Shown here: positions 4,981-9,586 of the stretch, piece after piece
Layout: each line of letters begins with the position of its first letter
Numbering within the stretch: position 1 is the first letter of the stretch
NCBI GenBank assembly: GCA_020052895.1
Contig: JAGVOE010000031.1
Coordinates: forward strand, 1-9,586
Direction: 5' to 3'
DNA from: Candidatus Woesebacteria bacterium
GTDB lineage: Bacteria; Patescibacteriota; Microgenomatia; UBA1400; MFAQ01
Length of the DNA: 9,586 nt
Position numbers and translations under genes: made by a program
Notes under the pieces: generated by a model
Databases searched by the model: none
What the model was told of the DNA's origin: nothing
Seen by the model: the letters and a program-made list of their open reading frames with translations, nothing else

Positions 4981-5007
4981 CGCCTAGGCGAGCCTGCCTA
5001 TCAAGAC
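4981..5007. repeat. Short palindrome plus degenerate GC-repeat copy in leader of zinc-ribbon gene
   Basis: CGCCTAGGCG (4981-4990) is a perfect 10-bp palindrome. Beside it, CTGCCTATCAAGACAG (4993-5008) forms a short imperfect hairpin resembling a decayed copy of the window's GC-rich repeat. CTCCG and CGGAG (around 4978-4982 and 5014-5018) could close an outer stem over both. Everything lies inside the transcribed leader of the gene at 4910. Confidence 0.45.
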
Positions 5008-5021
5008 AGATTACGGAGACG

Positions 5022-5051
5022 ATTGTAACATAGTTATAGGCTAAATGTCAA
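5022..5051 (-). promoter_or_regulatory. Promoter of zinc-ribbon gene
   Basis: On the minus strand: TTGACA (5051-5046), 18-base spacer, TACAAT (5027-5022) preceded by TGT (extended -10). Start is expected near 5015, giving a leader of about 105 bases. The -35 abuts the stop codon of the upstream gene (5054). Confidence 0.75.
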
Positions 5052-5053
5052 CT

Positions 5054-6229
5054 CTAAATATCTTTAACTCGCTCTACAAACTTGATTTTGTACCTCACTC
5101 TTTGATAAGCAAACTTCACCAGCTGATTGACCACCAAAGTAGCCAACATCAAAGCCCCAAAATAAACCATGCCGGACCCGGTTACTCTTGGCAGACTGTC
5201 TCTAGATAGATACCCAATCACTCCTCCCACCACTCCGTAAGTGGTAATCAGTTGTAGACTTTGGATACTCTTGTTGGTCGCTTGTCCTTTGATCTCAGTT
5301 ATGACTGCGATAGCCGCCGAGAGATAGTTGTTGGTCATGGCCCAGATCTCCTTAATGTAGACCTGAGTGTTGATCAGGACCTCAAACTTGTACCTAAAAA
5401 TGCTGGAAAGGTGCTGGGTGATCTTCATTTCTTTGGCAATATCGGCCCTAGTGTGTACATAAGCACCCATCTGATTGAGTCGGCTACTAATCAAATTGAT
5501 TGTCTTTTGATAAGAATCCAGCTGTAGTCGCACCCTCTCTACTTCTCGACCTCGAATCAATCTCCTCTCTTTGATATCCGAGATCTCCTCCCACAGTTTA
5601 CGATGAATATCCAAATATCTTTGAAGCTGATCCTTAAACTCTCGGAAAAAGATCTGCATCTCCACCAGTCCCTCAGCCGTCCCCTGGTACTCCGGCTTGG
5701 TAACCAAAAAAATAAAGTTGGCGGTCTTCTTCACCGTCAGCTCTGCCGAAGTTATACTGCTATATACCTCACCATATTTTTCTTCTATTACATACTCTTC
5801 CGGATTCTTACTAATGACCGAAACGGCAATCGGATGAACAGTTTTTATGTTCGCTAATTCCTTCGGGGTTGGCGCACCTAAAGAAAAAATATACGCCACC
5901 GCTGGTGCCAAACGATCATGGTAATAACTTTCCAGTTTTTCCTTAGCCTCGATAACATTACTCGAGGATAGCTTGAGAATGTATAGTCCATCTTCGTAAT
6001 ACTGGATCTCTATCCCCTCTTTGGTCCGAGCTCGGACAAACTCCAGACTGCCAGCCTCTCGGCTCATCTCGATCAGCTCCAAACCTTCTCGCAACTCCCG
6101 TAGCTTTTCCTTGACCAAAGGCAGTTCGCTCTTACCAGTCGAGAAAAAGTTGGCCACCTCAGTCAGGTGCAGAGTGGTTCGCTGATACCAACCTCCAAAG
6201 TAAACATTAAGTTCTTTCTTTTTTACCAT
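5054..6229 (-). CDS. Unknown protein with two C-terminal membrane segments
   Basis: A 391-residue protein. A soluble N-terminal part (1-190) contains strands and helices, with a short hydrophobic stretch LAPAVAYIFSLGAP (107-120). Long charged helices follow (about 195-320, for example LDIHRKLWEEISDIKERRLI), probably a coiled-coil stalk. Two membrane segments sit near the end (about 325-342 and 353-375), with a basic cytoplasmic tail (YQRVRYKIKFVERVKD). This order - soluble domain, long helices, two terminal spans - recalls CorA-type transporters and DUF155/RMND1-like proteins, but I see no CorA GMN motif and do not assign it to either. The start is leaderless (TAGTAT 6 bases upstream). It is divergent from the unit at 6348, with a copy of the GC-rich palindrome between them. 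Confidence 0.8.
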   Translation of the reverse strand: MVKKKELNVYFGGWYQRTTLHLTEVANFFSTGKSELPLVKEKLRELREGLELIEMSREAGSLEFVRARTKEGIEIQYYEDGLYILKLSSSNVIEAKEKLESYYHDRLAPAVAYIFSLGAPTPKELANIKTVHPIAVSVISKNPEEYVIEEKYGEVYSSITSAELTVKKTANFIFLVTKPEYQGTAEGLVEMQIFFREFKDQLQRYLDIHRKLWEEISDIKERRLIRGREVERVRLQLDSYQKTINLISSRLNQMGAYVHTRADIAKEMKITQHLSSIFRYKFEVLINTQVYIKEIWAMTNNYLSAAIAVITEIKGQATNKSIQSLQLITTYGVVGGVIGYLSRDSLPRVTGSGMVYFGALMLATLVVNQLVKFAYQRVRYKIKFVERVKDI

Positions 6230-6235
6230 ATATTC

Positions 6236-6241
6236 ATACTA
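6236..6241 (-). promoter_or_regulatory. -10 element for leaderless membrane-protein gene
   Basis: TAGTAT on the minus strand, 6 bases before the ATG at 6229, with no ribosome site. A weak -35-like TTGGAT lies 19 bases upstream. Confidence 0.5.
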
Positions 6242-6272
6242 CCAAAAACAAATGTAAAATATCCAATTTAAA

Positions 6273-6294
6273 ACCTGCCTGCCGGCAGGCAGGT
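6273..6294. repeat. GC-rich palindrome, copy 3 (complete)
   Basis: The most complete copy: a perfect 22-bp palindrome with core CCTGCCTGCCGGCAGGCAGG at 6274-6293. It lies in the divergent promoter region and directly abuts the -10 at 6296, taking the place where a -35 would be. Confidence 0.9.
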
Positions 6295-6295
6295 G

Positions 6296-6301
6296 TACAA
6301 T
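6296..6301 (+). promoter_or_regulatory. Candidate -10 for the 6348 unit
   Basis: TACAAT, with start expected near 6308 and a 40-base leader. No -35 is visible because the GC-rich palindrome occupies that position. Confidence 0.4.
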
Positions 6302-6347
6302 ACCGCTAAGCTCGCTCTCTGAAAATTCAAACAAGACGGAGGTCCAA

Positions 6348-6962
6348 ATGACTCGAAAACTCCAGTTTCAACGCAAAAGACATTCCATTCCAACCTCGGA
6401 ACTGGTCGAAACCGGCTCTGTCGACTTGTTCTACAGCGTTCAACAGGCTTTGCAGAACGAAGGAGTTCACCTAATCGACCTCTACAGCGGTGACATCGTC
6501 GAAGGTCAGGTAAACATCCCTAGTCTGGGCTTAATTGATGGCCATAAACCGTTTAAACCCAGACAACAAATGGGCTTTGTCCAGGCCACCTCACTTGACT
6601 CAATTGAGTTTGAGAAAAAAGATCTCGACGCTGTCTTGGTTTTCGACCAAAATGCCCAAAAACAAGGTGAGCCGCTTTATCTCTTGATCCAAGTGGTCGA
6701 TTATGACGATATGGACTTTTGGAACCAAATTTCCTTAACGGTTGCTCGGAGATTTATCGTCAACGTCCATAGTAGCCGTTATCCCGAGGTCTTTTTCGGC
6801 GTTACCAGCCTCAGTCGCAGTAATGGTAAAGACTTTTCGGCCAGGAATGCCGCTCTACGCAAAATCCGCAACTATTCTCTCAATGGCGTAGACTCCATCT
6901 CCGACACAGAGATTCTCTTCGATGATGGCTTCAACGACGAAGATGACGACTTCGAATGTTGA
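6348..6962 (+). CDS. Unknown protein, paralogue of the 7490 gene
   Basis: A 204-residue protein with GGAGGT (6338-6343) 4 bases before the ATG, a strong Shine-Dalgarno. No known family is recognised. Two blocks match the protein at 7490. One is residues 28-62, including LIDLYSGDIVEGQVNIPSLGL. The other is residues 112-140, LLIQVVDYDDMDFWNQISL then TVARRFIVNV, alternating strand-like and helix-like segments. The tail (190-204) is very acidic, FDDGFNDEDDDFEC. There is no signal peptide or membrane segment. No terminator follows; a two-span membrane peptide is encoded 72 bases downstream on the same strand and the shared terminator is at 7229. This suggests one two-gene transcript. Confidence 0.75.
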   Translation: MTRKLQFQRKRHSIPTSELVETGSVDLFYSVQQALQNEGVHLIDLYSGDIVEGQVNIPSLGLIDGHKPFKPRQQMGFVQATSLDSIEFEKKDLDAVLVFDQNAQKQGEPLYLLIQVVDYDDMDFWNQISLTVARRFIVNVHSSRYPEVFFGVTSLSRSNGKDFSARNAALRKIRNYSLNGVDSISDTEILFDDGFNDEDDDFEC

Positions 6963-7034
6963 CACCGGCTATTTCCAGCCATACAATCTTCACCAGTAGT
7001 ACCTTGAGATATTCATTTTGCCAAAGGAGTCTAC

Positions 7035-7199
7035 ATGAACCATCTACCGTTTTGGGTCATAAATAACCAGTTCACTCTGATTACCATGACCATTGTCCTC
7101 GCTTTAGGTTTTGGCAGCATTCTTACCTGGACTCAGGTTCTGCTCTTTTTTCTCGGCTGGAGCTTGGGCTTCTTCGTTTCCCGTCAAACACTCCCATGA
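7035..7199 (+). CDS. 54-residue two-span membrane peptide, unknown function
   Basis: ATG at 7035 follows AAGGAG (7024-7029). The product is almost entirely hydrophobic, with segments at about 13-30 (FTLITMTIVLALGFGSIL) and 34-48 (TQVLLFFLGWSLGFF), likely a helical hairpin, and a short polar tail SRQTLP. No family is recognised. It lies 72 bases after the 6348 gene and 30 bases before a strong terminator, so it closes that transcript. It resembles the 58-residue peptide at 7324 in size, two-span shape and position next to a member of the paralogous pair, though not clearly in sequence. Confidence 0.65.
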   Translation: MNHLPFWVINNQFTLITMTIVLALGFGSILTWTQVLLFFLGWSLGFFVSRQTLP

Positions 7200-7228
7200 G
7201 ACCTCAAAACTCATCGTAACTTATCACC

Positions 7229-7256
7229 TCCCCCGTCCATGTGTCGGGGGATTTTT
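7229..7256 (+). terminator. Strong intrinsic terminator
   Basis: CCCCCG (7230-7235) and CGGGGG (7245-7250) around a 9-base loop, extended by a T-A pair, then ATTTTT. It ends the 6348/7035 unit. Confidence 0.85.
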
Positions 7257-7279
7257 AATCCTATAAAGTATGTCTATGG

Positions 7280-7285
7280 TATAAT
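7280..7285 (+). promoter_or_regulatory. Extended -10 for the 7324/7490 unit
   Basis: TATAAT preceded by TGG (extended -10). The -35 is weak. Start is expected near 7292, giving a leader of about 30 bases before the gene at 7324. Confidence 0.65.
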
Positions 7286-7323
7286 CTAGAGGAACACTGA
7301 ACCCTAAAAAATGGAGGCAAAAA

Positions 7324-7500
7324 ATGAATAAAAAGTCTGTCTATGTTTTGCTCGGTGGATTAGTAGCAGTTTTGCTCGTTGTCTGGTTCATCATGATTGT
7401 GACCACTCCACCAATTAACGTTGAACAGCTTATCTTCCTCACTGGTCTCGCTTTAGTTAGCTTTGGCATTTTTCGCACGAGAATAAAAAATGGCTCGTAA
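7324..7500 (+). CDS. 58-residue two-span membrane peptide, unknown function
   Basis: GGAGG (7313-7317) lies 6 bases before the ATG. The product has a basic start MNKKS, a membrane segment at about 6-27 (VYVLLGGLVAVLLVVWFIMI), a short outer loop TTPPINVEQ, a second segment at about 36-50 (LIFLTGLALVSFGIF) and a basic end RTRIKNGS. Both ends should face the cytoplasm. No family is recognised. Its last 11 bases overlap the start of the 7490 gene in another frame, so the two are likely translationally coupled. Confidence 0.7.
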   Translation: MNKKSVYVLLGGLVAVLLVVWFIMIVTTPPINVEQLIFLTGLALVSFGIFRTRIKNGS

Positions 7501-8038
7501 ACGCCCAGCAGTCGATGTATTTCCCAAAGTCTATGTCGAGGAGCCTGATTCCTTCAAGATTCAGGACTTTCTGGCCGCTCTGGCCGCCGCTGGTGGCCAT
7601 GACTTTTTCATGATCGACCCGGAAACAGGTAGGGTCATTAGTGATACCTGGCTGAACATTCCAGTTATCTGGCTGTCCACTCAGGATCGATCCAGGGAAT
7701 CCTCTCTCGGTTACCAGACCAATGGACAAAAATCCGACACCACTAGTCGTCGCATCTACCAGCCAGAAGCCAGAATTGATCTAGAGGTGCCGCTACGGAA
7801 TCTTCCCCAGAAATTTAAGGAAGAGATCTGGGTCATCCAGGTGATGGACTTTGAGAAAATTGGTCTTTTTCAGCCCATTGCTATCGCTCTGTCGACCCGA
7901 TTTAAAGTCAAAGTAATCATGACTGCATCACAAATGAGAGATCCGGATCCCGACCACCTTTTTACAGAGCCAGTAGACCGAGATGATCCCGGGGGGGCGA
8001 AATTCTGCCCCATTATCATCCGAAAAGTCAAGAAATAA
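7490..8038 (+). CDS. Unknown protein, paralogue of the 6348 gene
   Basis: A 182-residue protein whose ATG lies inside the end of the membrane peptide gene at 7324. No good ribosome site is visible, so re-initiation is likely. It shares two blocks with the 6348 product: residues 27-62 (FFMIDPETGRVISDTWLNIP against LIDLYSGDIVEGQVNIP) and 114-142 (WVIQVMDFEKIGLFQPI then ALSTRFKVKV against LLIQVVDYDDMDFWNQI then TVARRFIVNV). The middle (65-110) is variable and polar, and the tail is basic (IIIRKVKK), the reverse of the acidic tail of the paralogue. The family is unknown. A run of seven G (7991-7997) near the end is a place for slippage or assembly error. A terminator follows 14 bases after the stop. 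Confidence 0.75.
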   Translation: MARKRPAVDVFPKVYVEEPDSFKIQDFLAALAAAGGHDFFMIDPETGRVISDTWLNIPVIWLSTQDRSRESSLGYQTNGQKSDTTSRRIYQPEARIDLEVPLRNLPQKFKEEIWVIQVMDFEKIGLFQPIAIALSTRFKVKVIMTASQMRDPDPDHLFTEPVDRDDPGGAKFCPIIIRKVKK

Positions 8039-8052
8039 AAATAGCCCCTCTT

Positions 8053-8076
8053 CCCCGCCACTCGGCGGGGATTTTT
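8053..8076 (+). terminator. Strong intrinsic terminator
   Basis: CCCCGCC (8053-8059), loop ACTC, GGCGGGG (8064-8070), then ATTTTT. It ends the 7324/7490 unit and sits just ahead of the leaderless start at 8092. Confidence 0.9.
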
Positions 8077-8078
8077 GT

Positions 8079-8084
8079 TATCAT
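8079..8084 (+). promoter_or_regulatory. -10 element for leaderless YvcK-like gene
   Basis: TATCAT, 7 bases before the ATG at 8092, with no ribosome site. Any -35 would fall within the preceding terminator hairpin and none is recognisable. Confidence 0.45.
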
Positions 8085-8091
8085 CAAGCCA

Positions 8092-9117
8092 ATGACCAAA
8101 ATTGTGACCTTTGGTGGTGGCACTGGTGCTCCAGTAATTATTCAAGCTCTTCTGCGAGCCGGCTTTACCGACATCTCCTGTATTTGCGCCAGTATGGACT
8201 CCGGCGGCAAGACTGGCATCATCCGTAGTGATGAACGCGATCAGGTCATTGCTATCTCGGATCTTCTCCGCAATCTCCTCGCCCTTATTACCTCTACCAA
8301 CCATCAAAAAAATATCTCGGCTTTCACCGAGATGGTCTCCTTTATCGACGGCCGCCAAAGGAACCTCGGCTACACCATCTATTACGCTCTTTTGGAAAAA
8401 TACCAAAATGACTTTCTCAAGGTTCAAAGACACTTGGAAAACCTCTTGGGTGTCAAGTTTGGTGGCACCGCTATTCCCATCACCACCGGCTCCAGCAATA
8501 TTTACTTCCAAACTCAGTCTGGCCAGGTTTTTCGTGGCGAGCACGAGCTAGACAAACAGTCTCTCTCCAAGAACATGATTACAAACGTCTGGCTGGACCC
8601 AGTCGTTCCAGCCACCCCGGAAGCCATCAAAGCGATCAAGACCGCTGATTACCTCATTTTCTGCCCCGGCAGTCTTTATGGCTCTGTTCTCAGCAACTTC
8701 CTGCCCCTGGGCGTCCAAGAGGCTTTGGCGACCTCAAAAGCCCATAAGATTATGATCACCAACTTGGTCAGCAACCGCAACCAGACCCATCGTTTCACAC
8801 CCGCTCAGTATCTGAAAATTTTCCAAAAATACACTGGCCTCACCCTTACTAGAGATCGAGGCCAAAATCCTTTTGACACTCTAGTGGTGCCCAATCTAAC
8901 CAAAGCACAATTTAACCGTCGCTATTCTCAAGTAGCCGCTGCCTACGCCGACGAACACGCCCACTTCCTCGGCTGGCCATCAGCCAAGTTCAAAAAACTT
9001 ACCCAAAAACACATCAAAGTAATAACTTCTAATACAATCTCTATCACTCCCCAGCTCAACCGCCTCCGCCACGACCCGGCTAAACTGGCAAAAGTTTTCA
9101 AGAAAATTATAAAATAA
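8092..9117 (+). CDS. YvcK/CofD-family protein (gluconeogenesis-factor-like)
   Basis: A 341-residue protein close to the family's usual length. It has the N-terminal nucleotide-binding loop IVTFGGGTGAPVII (4-17), ASMDSGGKTG (33-42) where YvcK usually has ADDGGSSG, the DLLRNLLAL helix (57-65) in place of GDIRNCLVAL, and the family's second signature CPGSLYGSVLSNFLPLGVQE (191-210). MITNLVSNRNQTHRFT (221-236) matches the usual NLMTQPGET region. YvcK proteins bind UDP-sugars and influence cell shape and peptidoglycan or carbon metabolism; CofD homologues transfer phospholactate to a deazaflavin. No deazaflavin gene is nearby, and the fold features fit YvcK better. The -10 at 8079 suggests a leaderless start. 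The changed second motif could alter ligand binding. No clear terminator follows. Confidence 0.85.
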   Translation: MTKIVTFGGGTGAPVIIQALLRAGFTDISCICASMDSGGKTGIIRSDERDQVIAISDLLRNLLALITSTNHQKNISAFTEMVSFIDGRQRNLGYTIYYALLEKYQNDFLKVQRHLENLLGVKFGGTAIPITTGSSNIYFQTQSGQVFRGEHELDKQSLSKNMITNVWLDPVVPATPEAIKAIKTADYLIFCPGSLYGSVLSNFLPLGVQEALATSKAHKIMITNLVSNRNQTHRFTPAQYLKIFQKYTGLTLTRDRGQNPFDTLVVPNLTKAQFNRRYSQVAAAYADEHAHFLGWPSAKFKKLTQKHIKVITSNTISITPQLNRLRHDPAKLAKVFKKIIK

Positions 9118-9586
9118 CTTCCACCGCAGCACAAAAAAACTCAGACCATATTCGCGATAGTTAAAATAAAACATACGCTTAATAGCTTTCTAAAAAAACT
9201 CGATCTACCTCACTTTTTGCCTTCTATCTGTGTGTCTATTTCACCGTCTAGCACCGGCGATAAAAGGCATTTCATGCCTAGATCTTCTCTACTCAAAACC
9301 ATCAGGTGGTCTCTTGTAGAGACATGTAGTCCGTTTTGATATATAAGGGCACGAAGAACGGACAGATGATCCACACTTGACAGCAAACATCGGTACATCA
9401 GCCAAGTCTGGCCTGTCTGCCAATAGGCAGGCGTGGCTTTTGAGAGGGCGGGCCTTGGGATCTTTCCCCGAAATTTTATTAGGAGAACTGGTCACGATTC
9501 GTCAAAGACGAGATCGGACACGACGTCCCCCGTACGAGTACTTGTAGAGGAAAAACCTCCCAACTCCTCGCCGAACTCTCAAGCCA
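9118..9586. other. Non-coding stretch with clustered hairpins; possible structured RNA or upstream region
   Basis: No protein frame here looks real, and no tRNA, tmRNA, RNase P or SRP RNA core motif could be found by eye. Visible inverted repeats: GGCAT/ATGCC (9266-9278), GTCTC/GAGAC (9309-9323), GTCCGTT/AACGGAC (9329-9363), a variant GC-rich repeat (9415-9432) and GGGA/TCCC (9457-9468). CCAA plus GGCC (9402-9413) could pair with GGCCTTGG (9451-9458) as an outer stem. The right end may belong to a gene or leader that continues outside the window. Confidence 0.4.
9411..9432. repeat. Degenerate GC-rich repeat copy
   Basis: GCCTGTCTGCC-AATA-GGCAGGC: a 7-bp stem (9415-9421 with 9426-9432, one G-T pair) and loop AATA. 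It shares the CTGCC/GGCAGG arms with the complete copies but has a different centre. Confidence 0.6.

Noticed and set aside
1262..6294. CRISPR array made of the GC-rich palindromes
   Set aside because: Copies are thousands of bases apart and unevenly spaced, with no spacers or cas genes.
6967..6980. GGCT/AGCC hairpin after the 6348 gene as a terminator
   Set aside because: The stem is only 4 bp and no T-run follows, so co-transcription with the gene at 7035 is preferred.
7991..7997. Run of seven G as a programmed frameshift site
   Set aside because: The frame continues normally to a stop just before a terminator, and no alternative extension looks meaningful; at most a sequencing-error hotspot.
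7870..8544. A 224-codon open frame on the minus strand
   Set aside because: It is antisense to the 7490 and YvcK-like genes and spans their strong plus-strand terminator. No ribosome site or recognisable domain.
9289..9495. 68-codon minus-strand frame
   Set aside because: Starts with GTG, no ribosome site, odd composition, and passes through several hairpins including a repeat copy.
9118..9586. tmRNA, RNase P RNA, SRP RNA or T-box leader
   Set aside because: Core motifs of each were looked for on both strands by eye and not found.

Overview
The window most resembles a Candidate Phyla Radiation (Patescibacteria) genome, possibly Microgenomates-like. The signs are very compact gene packing, many short proteins without obvious homologues, several leaderless genes, copies of a GC-rich palindrome around CCTGCCTGCCGGCAGGCAGG, and a small coiled-coil protein opening MTKTDLSQIR of a kind I associate with these bacteria. 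That placement is inference. Stop usage (TAA and TGA as stops, tRNA-Trp with a CCA anticodon) fits the standard bacterial code.

Layout. 1-1321 (minus): a GNAT-like acetyltransferase followed by an ATP-grasp D-Ala-D-Ala-ligase-like gene that runs off the left edge. 1367-1672 (plus): a coiled-coil protein, then tRNA-Trp (1714-1787). 1788-2113: a regulatory, gene-poor stretch with a strong promoter carrying a perfect dyad between its -35 and -10, an early terminator and a second promoter. 2114-2720: a 57-residue membrane peptide and a 109-residue helical protein with its own promoter and terminator. 2854-3374: a ribbon-helix-helix antitoxin and a RelE/ParE-type toxin, overlapping by 4 bases. 3381-4052 (minus): a GGQ-motif release-factor-like protein. 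4113-4910 (minus): an unknown zinc-ribbon protein with its own promoter, structured leader and terminator. 5054-6229 (minus): an unknown protein with two C-terminal membrane segments. 6348-8038 (plus): two divergent paralogues of an unknown family, each next to a tiny two-span membrane protein. 8092-9117 (plus): a YvcK/CofD-like protein. 9118-9586: no convincing gene, but several hairpins.

The most striking global pattern is two modes of gene start. Seven genes (starts at 729-, 1321-, 1367+, 2854+, 4052-, 6229-, 8092+) have no Shine-Dalgarno sequence but a TAnnnT -10-like hexamer 6 or 7 bases before the ATG, as expected for leaderless mRNAs. Six others (2114+, 2391+, 4910-, 6348+, 7035+, 7324+) have a clear GGAGG-type ribosome site; they lie in units with a separate promoter and leader and, in most cases, a strong intrinsic terminator. 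All the genes I can assign to a family are leaderless or coupled to a leaderless gene. All the Shine-Dalgarno genes are of unknown function. The candidate unknown system is therefore the Shine-Dalgarno group, above all the 6348-8038 block of paralogues and small membrane proteins.
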